DNA of 64,000 bases from a virus. Below the pieces are notes generated by a model, which worked only from the letters and a program-made list of their open reading frames with translations, made no database searches and was not told the origin of the DNA. Position 1 is the stretch's first letter, and each line of letters begins with the position of its first letter. Of this stretch, positions 26,298-34,900 are shown in pieces. Where the stretch lies: positions 1-64,000 of IMG/VR virus record IMGVR_UViG_3300027969_000043; one strand, 5' to 3'. The position numbers were made by a program, and so were the translations under genes.

Positions 26298-26786
26298 TTA
26301 GAATAATAAGATTGCTCTGTCAAATCTAAGTGTTGCGGTGATTTGAGCGATACCATCATCATCCATTGCTAAGTCACCAAAGCCAACGTTTGTAAGCATA
26401 GTACCATCTAATAACCATTTTTCTACAACAACACCCGTCGGGTCAAGCATTTCAAGTTCAACAGGTCTTTTGTAACCAGCTGCGTAACCTTGACGACCAG
26501 TAATAGATTCAGAGTGTAAACGAACCCACTCCATTATAGCTTGAGTAGCTGAAGGACCAATAGGGTCTCTAAAAGTAACATCAATAGTTTCCCATGTAAA
26601 TCTACCAATAACCCAAGTAGAAGTATTCAAGAATGGAATCTCAACTTCATTTTGTGTGATTGAAGGTCTAGAAGCAGTTTCTAACCACCATTGCTGAATA
26701 CCCAAATCAGCTGGGAAAGTGATAAGCCAACGATTCTTTTTCTTCGGTTCGTAAGGCAAGGGCATCTTCATGAGTAAATCGGCCAT
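26298..26786 (-). CDS. Tail tube protein (T4 gp19 family)
   Basis: The 162-residue protein has the length and pattern of T4 gp19 (163 residues), which stacks as hexamers to make the inner tube. Recognisable parts are the N-terminal NRWLITFPADLGIQQWW, the central WVIGRFTWETIDVTFRDPIG, GYAAGYKRPVELEMLDPTG and the C-terminal ITATLRFDRAILLF. It has its own promoter motif and terminator, as expected for a protein needed in high copy. The sheath gene lies about 5 kb upstream, split from it by two unknown genes and a homing endonuclease. In T4 the sheath and tube genes are adjacent. Confidence 0.92.
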   Translation of the reverse strand: MADLLMKMPLPYEPKKKNRWLITFPADLGIQQWWLETASRPSITQNEVEIPFLNTSTWVIGRFTWETIDVTFRDPIGPSATQAIMEWVRLHSESITGRQGYAAGYKRPVELEMLDPTGVVVEKWLLDGTMLTNVGFGDLAMDDDGIAQITATLRFDRAILLF

Positions 26787-26818
26787 ATTCTAAAAATTTT
26801 AATTTTTTGTTTTATTAT

Positions 26819-26827
26819 TATAAATAT
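26819..26827 (-). promoter_or_regulatory. ATATTTATA motif before the tail tube gene
   Basis: The minus strand reads ATATTTATAATAATA 32 bases before the ATG. The same 15-base string occurs before the tape measure gene. Confidence 0.55.
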
Positions 26828-26843
26828 GTAGTTTTTTATTTTT

Positions 26844-29783
26844 TTATATTAAACTACTCATTATTTTTTTTATTCTTTCTATCTCTTCAGTCAATACTTT
26901 ATTTTTACCATTAACCGATTCATATGTTGCTGGTTTAAATGGTTTAGGTTCATCATCTGATGATTCACCACCACCACCAGACTCACCTGAAGACGCATCA
27001 GCATCTGAAGCTCCAGCATCACCACCACTAGGCGGCGTAGCCGTAGGTGCACCACTTCCACTAGCAGCACCCCCACCAGTACCACCTCCACCAGCAGCAC
27101 TTCCACCCTTTCCATCTGGTTTTGACTTAATACCTAATTTAGCAGCCTGCTTATCTGTATTTTGTTGTTGACCACCCTTTGCAGCCATATTTTTTTTCTG
27201 TTGGAACATATATTGAAACAAACCTATTGCATCAGTCATAAATTGCATTAAATGCTTTTTAAATTTACCTCTATCTTGAGCATCTTTTTCTATTTGTGTA
27301 CGTTTAAATTGAGCCTCAGCCTCGTCAATATTTTTAGCACCAACTTTACCCATTCCAGCTAACTTATCCATTAAATCACCTTTTTTAAATTTACCAGTAT
27401 ATACTGTTTTAAAAATGTCATTGATAAATTTAGCTAAATTTTCATACGTTTGTGGGTTAGCAGATGAAAGATTAAACATTTTATTAAAATCAGTTAATAT
27501 AATTGGATTTTGTTTAAATGTTTGAAGTTTTTGGTTAAAAACTTTATCATCCCCACTTTTCATATTTCTAAGCTTATTCCTAATCTGCTCAATTCTATTT
27601 AAAAAATCTTCAAACTCTTTAACTCTTTTAGGACTAACGTTTTTATTAAGATATTTAACAAGCTCTTTATCTCTAAAGTATTTAGCTTCAGACAAAGGCT
27701 TTTTTAAATCTGCCGTCTTAACCGCGTATGTTTTTTTCTGAGGTCCGTCACCATCAGCATCTATTTGTGTACTTCCTGGTGAAACATCTGGAATTGTAAC
27801 TGTAACGTTTCTACCTTTGTAAATTGCTTTATCACCCTTTTTAAATGTTGTTACATTTGTATCTACATTTGATTCATCATCTGATTTACCCTCTGCTCCA
27901 GCACCAAACTTCTTATTGCTAGCAACAACAAATCTAAATAAGTTTAATAATGAATTATATAAATCATCGTTAAAACCGCCTTTACCATCACCTTTACCTT
28001 TATCACCACCTTCTTCTTTACCTTTATCTTCAATTTTTTTAGGGTCTTGTGCTTCATCTTTATCAATGGTTGGACCTTCTGGTTCTACAATACCAGCACC
28101 ACCCTCAATGTTTAACATTGATTGGTATAGGTCATTAAGTGTTTTTGCTCTAGATTGTTTTTGACCTTTCATTCTCATTATCTTAACAAGAGCACCAGCA
28201 CCCAAAAGAGCAACACCGATTGGGCCTAATACGGCACCAAATCCTTTTGCTACTAAATATCCAGTACCAGTCTTAATACCTGTTTTAATTGCTACTTTGG
28301 TAACAATTTGTGGTACCATTTTAATAAGAATAGATGTCAAGTTTCTACCAGCTATTGTACCGTATAAAGTTGTGTCAGGAGTTAATTTACCCGTTCCAGA
28401 TGCGCCACCGTGGAACATATCATTAAGTGTTTTAAATTGGTTTGGGTTATTAACTAAATCATGAAGACCTTTAGCTGCTTCAGTTGGTTTCATCATTACA
28501 CCACCTCTCTGACATAATAAATCAATACCCTTATTAGCATCACCACCACCAATTTGCTTAAGTGCGTCAACCAATTCTTGAGGTTTTGAATTTGCATCTA
28601 ACGGATGCTCTGTAAGACGACCTAAAAGTTTATAAACACCTTCACCAGGCTTAATATCATTTAATATTTCACTTTTTGTTTGCAGTAACTCAGTTGTTGT
28701 TTCTGTGTCAGTATAGTTATACGGTTGGTCAAATAAATGCTTAAACCATTCTGTATTTGCTATCCAACTAAATGCACCCATTGAACCACCTATACCTGCT
28801 AATAACAATGGAAGTTTATTTGACTTAAGTGTTTTCATTCTTTCACTGTCAAAATCTTTACCACCATCACCACGTTTAGCTTGCAATGTTTTTCTTACAT
28901 TTGCTGCATCATCTTCATTAATTGAGTAGTCAACACCCTCTTCATATCTAGAAGCTAATGTGCTAGGACCATCCCAATTACCTACTTCACCTAATCCTAA
29001 TTCTTCTCTACAATCATTAAGTTCTAATAGGTATAAATAATTTAATTTATCTGAGTCTGTAATACCTTTTGATATAGCAAGGTCAACAATTGCTTTTGCT
29101 CTTTCTTCACATTCTTTAGGACTACTTATAGAATATTTTAAATTTTTACCAGCTTTTTTAAGCTTGTCACCAATATTGTCAAAAAAACCTTCTTCTATTT
29201 TTGTTTCACCTAAACCAAAACTTTCGTCTATTTCTTTTAATTCCTCTTCAGACACTTCAACAACGTTTCCCTCAGCCTCATCAACAACTGAATAAGCTGC
29301 TGTTAAATCAACATCTAAGAATTTTTTAACATATTCTCTAAGGTCGTTGATAATACCGTTGGCCGCATCGATAGGTAAATAACCCTCTTCATTTGGTTGT
29401 TTTAATGTTGCAGCAACAATTGAATCATAAACAGAAGAAATACCCATAACGGTATTTAAAAAATCAGCACCCTTTTCATTATTAGGGAATTCTGGATTTT
29501 GTTCTTTCATTTGAGCATCAAGGGCTTTAATCATTTCATTACCCTTTTTATCTATGATTTGCTGAATTTTAGCTGCGGCCTCTTGGTCAATTTTTCCCTT
29601 GCCAAAAATTTTACCACCAGCCTTATATCTACCCAATTTAGATAGACCATATTTAATTTTTTCCCACATTCCTTCGTCAATCATTTCTTCATTCATTGTT
29701 GGGTCAACTTCAACCATCTCTCTTAACATGTGGTTGATAACAACATAATGTTGTTCTTCTGTTAATATAATTTTTTGCGGCAT
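26844..29783 (-). CDS. Large structural or internal virion protein, unknown
   Basis: The 979-residue protein was not recognised. It starts QKIILTEEQHYVVINHML, a helix motif also seen near the start of two other proteins here, and ends VLTEEIERIKKIMSSLI. There are two short hydrophobic stretches, PLLLAGIGGSMGAFSW (about residue 325) and AVLGPIGVALLGAGALV (about 530). A low-complexity linker rich in G, K and D lies near 600, and a glycine-serine-alanine linker near 900-960. The hydrophobic segments could be membrane-active, as in ejected internal proteins, but this is inference. It lies between the tail tube and sheath genes and has its own ATATTTATA motif. The N-terminal LTE could be a prohead-protease site of the (I/L)xE type. 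Confidence 0.7.
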   Translation of the reverse strand: MPQKIILTEEQHYVVINHMLREMVEVDPTMNEEMIDEGMWEKIKYGLSKLGRYKAGGKIFGKGKIDQEAAAKIQQIIDKKGNEMIKALDAQMKEQNPEFPNNEKGADFLNTVMGISSVYDSIVAATLKQPNEEGYLPIDAANGIINDLREYVKKFLDVDLTAAYSVVDEAEGNVVEVSEEELKEIDESFGLGETKIEEGFFDNIGDKLKKAGKNLKYSISSPKECEERAKAIVDLAISKGITDSDKLNYLYLLELNDCREELGLGEVGNWDGPSTLASRYEEGVDYSINEDDAANVRKTLQAKRGDGGKDFDSERMKTLKSNKLPLLLAGIGGSMGAFSWIANTEWFKHLFDQPYNYTDTETTTELLQTKSEILNDIKPGEGVYKLLGRLTEHPLDANSKPQELVDALKQIGGGDANKGIDLLCQRGGVMMKPTEAAKGLHDLVNNPNQFKTLNDMFHGGASGTGKLTPDTTLYGTIAGRNLTSILIKMVPQIVTKVAIKTGIKTGTGYLVAKGFGAVLGPIGVALLGAGALVKIMRMKGQKQSRAKTLNDLYQSMLNIEGGAGIVEPEGPTIDKDEAQDPKKIEDKGKEEGGDKGKGDGKGGFNDDLYNSLLNLFRFVVASNKKFGAGAEGKSDDESNVDTNVTTFKKGDKAIYKGRNVTVTIPDVSPGSTQIDADGDGPQKKTYAVKTADLKKPLSEAKYFRDKELVKYLNKNVSPKRVKEFEDFLNRIEQIRNKLRNMKSGDDKVFNQKLQTFKQNPIILTDFNKMFNLSSANPQTYENLAKFINDIFKTVYTGKFKKGDLMDKLAGMGKVGAKNIDEAEAQFKRTQIEKDAQDRGKFKKHLMQFMTDAIGLFQYMFQQKKNMAAKGGQQQNTDKQAAKLGIKSKPDGKGGSAAGGGGTGGGAASGSGAPTATPPSGGDAGASDADASSGESGGGGESSDDEPKPFKPATYESVNGKNKVLTEEIERIKKIMSSLI

Positions 29784-29800
29784 AATTACTTTTTTTATTA

Positions 29801-29809
29801 TATAAATAT
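29801..29809 (-). promoter_or_regulatory. ATATTTATA motif before the 979-residue virion protein gene
   Basis: The minus strand reads GATATTTATATAATAAA, with the core ending 17 bases before the ATG. Confidence 0.5.
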
Positions 29810-29817
29810 CTGTTATT

Positions 29818-30225
29818 TTAGTAAAATTTAAAGTCTGGAAACTTTTTTAATACAAATTCTTTTACTCTTTCTGGGTTATATCCTAATAGTATCCCTATCT
29901 CGTATGTTTCCTCTGGTGTTTTGGTTGGTAGATAACCATCTCTTTTTCTTGCTATGCTAGCCAATCTTGTTGCTTCTTCCTCATGGCCGTCACGATAAAA
30001 TACATACGCTCTATTTATACCCAACGGAAAATACTTTAATCCTGACGCTTCCAATGCGTCAACATCTGCAAATGTTGCACCGCCGTAAAATCCAACACCT
30101 CTTTTTCCGTCAATAACTGTCTTTAATGCTCTTGGATGTGAATATGCGTCCTCTGGTTCAATCTCTTCTGATAAGTGTTCTTTAATAAGACCATATTGTC
30201 GTTCGGTTATTATTATTTTTGCCAT
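29818..30225 (-). CDS. Small unknown protein with the ITERQ N-terminal motif
   Basis: An ATG at 30240 is possible, but it lies inside the upstream ATATTTATA motif. The ATG at 30225 (MAKIIITERQ) gives a start matching other proteins here, so it is preferred: 135 residues. The body includes KRGVGFYGGATFADVDALEA, NRAYVFYRDGHEEEATRLAS and GYLPTKTPEETYEIGILLGY. The last looks like a small helical element. Function is unknown. It is next to the 979-residue protein (34-base gap) and shares its N-terminal motif, so the two may act or be packaged together. Confidence 0.6.
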   Translation of the reverse strand: MAKIIITERQYGLIKEHLSEEIEPEDAYSHPRALKTVIDGKRGVGFYGGATFADVDALEASGLKYFPLGINRAYVFYRDGHEEEATRLASIARKRDGYLPTKTPEETYEIGILLGYNPERVKEFVLKKFPDFKFY

Positions 30226-30228
30226 AAA

Positions 30229-30237
30229 TATAAATAT
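30229..30237 (-). promoter_or_regulatory. ATATTTATA motif overlapping the start region of the ITERQ gene
   Basis: The core ends only three bases before the preferred ATG. If it is a -10 box here, the transcript would start within the gene, so this copy may be non-functional or the mRNA leaderless. Confidence 0.3.
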
Positions 30238-30251
30238 CATATAAAATAAAA

Positions 30252-30272
30252 AACCCCCTGATTTAGGGGGTT
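30252..30272 (-). terminator. Rho-independent terminator after the homing endonuclease gene
   Basis: AACCCCCT and AGGGGGTT form a strong stem followed by TTTTTTATTTT on the minus strand, six bases past the stop codon. Confidence 0.85.
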
Positions 30273-30278
30273 CTTTAC

Positions 30279-31802
30279 TTATTCTATATTTAGTTCAAAT
30301 TTCATATTACCACAATCCCATATTCTATCATAACCCTTAATTTTCATTATTTCAAATTCAGATAGTTTGTTATCAAAACCTTCTTTAACTAATACATCCT
30401 TTCTAAAATTAAACCTATGATACCTATTGTTATATTCACCTATTTTAACATACCAATAATTTGGTGGTGTATTTTCAATAAATGTAAACCCATTTTTATA
30501 ATAAACAGTATTTTTATAATCTAAACCTGACCACCTAATGTCGGCATATGTTATTACTTTATTTGGTTTGTAATTATCAATAAAATATTTTAATAGTCTT
30601 GAAAACCCACCAACAACCCTGTGATTTTTTTTATTAACAAACCTCATTAATTCGTATTGATTTTCTTTATCACACCTACCCATTATTTTTCTTAATTTAC
30701 CAAATGTAATCAGACTAACTAATTCGTTATCATAAAATAATCCAAGTCTTATTTTATCGATTGAAGAATCTTGAATATGGTTTTTATTTAAAAATTCATC
30801 GGACACTTTCTTATCAACGCTCATTATTGAACATTTTCTAGCATATATTTTTTTATTATTTATCATTAAAAAATTTGATAACCTAGAAAGTACTATATCT
30901 TTCTTATATAAAATTTCATCTTCAAATATATGAACTAATTTTATGTTTGATTCGTGCGCTAGCTTAGATTTATTAATATGGTAATTTCTATCCTTTTCAC
31001 CATTTATCTCACTATGGTAAAAATTACCATTAACCTCGATTCCTAAATTATAGTCATGTAATAACAAATCTATTTCCTGCCCGCTTAATAGTTTTCTAGA
31101 ATTATCTAAATGGTCAATATTATTTTCGTTTAAAAAATCACGTATAAATGCTTCTAATTTAGAATTTTTAACCAAAGGAAAACATTTTCTACATATTGGT
31201 ATTTTACCAGAACCCAAAACTGTACTTGTAAACACGTTATTGCATTTTAAACATTTAAAATTATACGGCATAGATGTTGTCCCACTTTTATTTGCTGTAT
31301 ACTCATCTAATAACAATAAATTATTATCCTCTAATTTTGGTAATAAATTATTTATTTGTTTTTCTTTTAACGTATTCTTTAATTTGGTAACCAACCCTTC
31401 ATGTTTCATTGGATTATCAACTCCGTACTTATCCACCAAAATTTTCTTTAACCCATTTTTAAACTCATTTTTTTTAAAAATGGAATCAACTCCGTGTTTT
31501 TCAAAAAAACTTTTTTTACTAGCTAATATTCTTTTATCTTTATTCTCCTTAATTTTTCCCCACTTTATCCTACATTCACCAGAACATAACTTTTTTTTAT
31601 TGTTTATCTTAACTTCAAAATCATTGTTACACATATCGCATTTTCTAACCTCCCTAATACTTTCATCTTTTTTTCTACCTATCGTTTTGTTTTTGTTGGC
31701 AAATTCAAAATAGCAACTTCTTGAACAATACTTCTTATCCCTATGTTTATATTCGGCAATAAAATTATTATCACAATTAATACATTTTAATTCTATGTTC
31801 AT
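30279..31802 (-). CDS. Free-standing homing endonuclease with zinc ribbons and a Vsr/PD-(D/E)xK-type nuclease domain
   Basis: The 507-residue protein has two N-terminal cysteine modules (CINCDNNF with YCSRSCYF; CDMCNNDF with LCSGECRI). Two nuclease-associated repeats follow (EKHGVDSIFKKNEFKN and DKYGVDNPMKHEGLV). A third zinc ribbon (CLKCNNVF, ICRKC) lies near residue 185-210. The nuclease core EIDLLLHDYNLGIEVNGNFY lies near residues 245-265, with HIFEDEILYKK after it. The C-terminal 180 residues (VITYADIRWSGLDYKN) resemble an acetyltransferase-like fold found with some phage nucleases. It should cut an allele lacking the gene and spread itself. It sits between sheath and tail tube regions with its own promoter and terminator, typical of a recent intruder. 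Confidence 0.8.
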   Translation of the reverse strand: MNIELKCINCDNNFIAEYKHRDKKYCSRSCYFEFANKNKTIGRKKDESIREVRKCDMCNNDFEVKINNKKKLCSGECRIKWGKIKENKDKRILASKKSFFEKHGVDSIFKKNEFKNGLKKILVDKYGVDNPMKHEGLVTKLKNTLKEKQINNLLPKLEDNNLLLLDEYTANKSGTTSMPYNFKCLKCNNVFTSTVLGSGKIPICRKCFPLVKNSKLEAFIRDFLNENNIDHLDNSRKLLSGQEIDLLLHDYNLGIEVNGNFYHSEINGEKDRNYHINKSKLAHESNIKLVHIFEDEILYKKDIVLSRLSNFLMINNKKIYARKCSIMSVDKKVSDEFLNKNHIQDSSIDKIRLGLFYDNELVSLITFGKLRKIMGRCDKENQYELMRFVNKKNHRVVGGFSRLLKYFIDNYKPNKVITYADIRWSGLDYKNTVYYKNGFTFIENTPPNYWYVKIGEYNNRYHRFNFRKDVLVKEGFDNKLSEFEIMKIKGYDRIWDCGNMKFELNIE

Positions 31803-31840
31803 GGTATTATATTTTTTAATCTAACAAGGGCTTATCTACA

Positions 31841-31849
31841 AATAAATAT
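31841..31849 (-). promoter_or_regulatory. ATATTTATT motif before the homing endonuclease gene
   Basis: Nine-base match 38 bases upstream of the ATG, next to a host-type promoter. The nuclease gene may respond to both promoter classes. Confidence 0.35.
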
Positions 31850-31852
31850 TTG

Positions 31853-31884
31853 CAAATATACCTAAAAAACAAAAAAGGTGCAAA
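31853..31884 (-). promoter_or_regulatory. Host-type promoter for the homing endonuclease
   Basis: TTTG, 20 bases and TATATTTG on the minus strand. The TTTG lies inside the terminator hairpin of the sheath gene, so terminator and promoter are interleaved. Confidence 0.55.
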
Positions 31885-31902
31885 TATTTGCACCCTTTTT
31901 TA
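31871..31902 (-). terminator. Rho-independent terminator after the tail sheath gene
   Basis: GGGTGCAAAT and ATTTGCACC form an almost loop-free stem flanked by A and T runs. It ends in TTTTTTG on the minus strand, 19 bases past the sheath stop. Confidence 0.85.
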
Positions 31903-31920
31903 ATTTATTTTATTTTTTTA

Positions 31921-34900
31921 TTAAATGTTATCAAATGAAGCCCCTGTATTCATAATATTAAATTCTACAATTATAAATTCTAGAGCTCTTGTTGGTTTAA
32001 GGTAAATCTTACCAGTTAATTGATTTCTATCGATATCTTCTGGGTCGTTACTTAAAACAACTCTGAAATCTACTAAACCTCTTTCGGTTCTAATGCTATC
32101 CAATATTGGATTAACAAGTGACAAGAATTGATTTCTTACGATAGTATCATTTTGTTCGAACAACAATCTAATAGCCACAGCAGAGATAAGTTTTCTAGCT
32201 TGTAAAAGAAGTCTTCTAACATTGATTCTGTCAAGAGCACTTTCTTTAACTTGTAGTGTTTTATTACCCCAAATCTTAATACCATCAGATGTAAATGTTG
32301 CGATTGGGTTGATTCTATTTTCGTAAAGAACATCTCTTTCACTTAAAGTTAACTTCTTACGAGCTTTAAGAGCGTCAACGTCACCTCTTTGAATACCTGC
32401 TACTGCGAACCAAGGGAATGCTATGTTATCAGTCAAAGCGATGTTTCTCACAACGTCTCTTGTTGGTGGAACGTAAACATACACATTGTTCTCAGCATCA
32501 AGGATTTGAATCCAAGGCCAGTATGTTGCTGTGTAGCTACTATCATACATATCTGATAATTGGTCTGTTACGTCACCAACTGTTAATACTGTTCCTGCAG
32601 AATCGGTATCAGGCGTTGTTACAACATATAAAGAGTCAGCTCTGTCTTGCTCAATCATTTCGATACTAGCTTCAACAAGATTTGTGTTATCAAACGTATC
32701 AATACCAGGCGTAGCAAACACATTAACATTTACAGCCTCTGGGTTTTTAAATGTCCAGATACCCTCTAAGTAAGCGTAGTAATCAGATGTAATACCTAAA
32801 TCACCGTTAGTTAGAGTTTTGTTTGCAAACGTACCTACTGCTAAACCAGCAGCACCCTTGGTACCATTGATAGTAAAGCTATCTAAGTTAGTTCTTCTTG
32901 TTCTGTAAGGGTCGAAACCGTCGAATCCGCCATAAGGTGCAAAAGTAAATTTACGAGCGTACACTTTCTCATATGGGCCGTTAGCTAAACCAGCGTCAGT
33001 TCTAAACTGCCAGTCACCAGTATCAAATAAGAATATTGGACTATATGTGTTACCTGAGTTATCAATAACAACTTTAACATTGTCAATTGTAGCACCTGTA
33101 GCGTCGATATCCATGTGGAAACCTTTGGTTAAACCAGTCCACATATCATAATCTTGTCCAACAGGTATACCTTTGTAATCAAAGAAATCAGCGTCTATAC
33201 CTATTGTATTAGATAAACCTAAATAGTATTTACGTTTGTTTTCAAAAGCGCCATATTTTTGCTTATACATTATGCTTGGTGTTTGAACATCAGGGTTAGA
33301 GTTAATTTCATAATCTCTAACTGGGAATCCAACAAAACCAGCTGGGAATGCATCACTTGTATCAGAACTTTCATCAAGTTCAAGTAAAATGTGAGCAGAT
33401 TTTGATGCATATACACCATCTAATGTACCGATTCTTCTAGCAACAAAGTTGTTTGAAGTTGGGTCCATTGTACAACGTGTGTAAGCTTCGATGATATTAG
33501 GTGCCGCATCTGTATCATAAAAACCTCTTACCAATACATCAAACTCTCTTGTATCTGGTTTAATGTTAGCAATTGAAATTTTATATTGTTCGTTTGCTGC
33601 GTTACCGTCAGATATTGTCCAAATTCTAAATAATCTTAACAATTTATTACCTCTTAATTCTGATACAACATAAGGTGTAACAGCTGGTTGGTATTCTTGT
33701 AAGTAGTCAGAGTATTGACCAGCGTAGTCGATAATATCTAAATTGATACCTCTAACTTTACCATCATTAACATACTCAACAAACATTTTATCAAAGAATT
33801 CTTCAACGTATACTGCAGTTTCACCATCTAAAGCAGTTCTACCAAGAACTTTTGTTATGTAATTTCTTTGTGTTCTATCGAAAGAGCAATCATAAGAGAA
33901 TGCACCCTGTGTATTTGATGTACCAATTAAAGCGAATGAACCGTAAGGGTTTTGTTCTGCTGTGGTAATGCTTGAATTAAAATTCAATCCTGTTGTTGCA
34001 CTAACTTGGAATACTGGTAATTGAGTTTGAGCATTAACTTTACCTCTAGAACGAAGCAAAGTAATTAATTTATCCTCAACATCTGCGTATCCTTTACCAA
34101 CAGTATATGTTGTAAAACCAGATGTTGTACCTGTTTTATACATTGATATTGAAGTACCTGAGTAATAGTTTACAACTGCTGATGTTGTACCAGTATTATA
34201 AAACAAACCAGTACCTGAATATACACCTGTAAAACCAGATGTTGTACCTGTTCTATAAACTGTTAATGGGTCACCAGAGAAGTAGAATACATTACCAATA
34301 GTTGTACCTGTTTTATAGTTAATACCAGAACCAGAATAGAATGTTGTAACACCTGAGGCTTGGCCTGATATGTATGCTGCTGTTTGAGCGCCACTATACT
34401 GTATTGTAAATCCAGATGTTGTACCTGAGATAAGTCTAGTGTTTGAAGCACCAGTATAATATTGAATATACCCACTTGTCAAACCAGTATAAATATTTGG
34501 TGTTGATGTTGAACCTGTACTTAAAATAATTGCAACACCATAAACACCAACATAAGTTGTTGCATTTATTGCGGTATAAGAACTAGGAACACCTTGTACA
34601 CTATATAGTAATCCAACACCAGTTCCAGGTGAATTTTTTAAACCAAAATAATTACCTTGCAATATTCCAGCGGTTTCCATTGTATTATATGGTTCACTAG
34701 TTGTTAAATAAGTAACATTTACAGTGCTAGATGTTGTAGCGGCAGTAAATCGTATAAATGAACTAATAAGTGGTGTTGCTCCGCTAAAACCTACCGAACT
34801 TTGATTTAAACTTTGTGGTGTTACACCAGAAGTTGCTGCAGAGAATACCGCAGAAGCACCAACATAAGATGAACCGCTTTGTACAAAACTAAGAGGTACA

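Noticed and set aside
30226-30240. ATG at 30240 as start of the ITERQ gene
   Set aside because: It falls within the ATATTTATA motif and adds five residues not in keeping with the motif seen at other starts. The ATG at 30225 is better.
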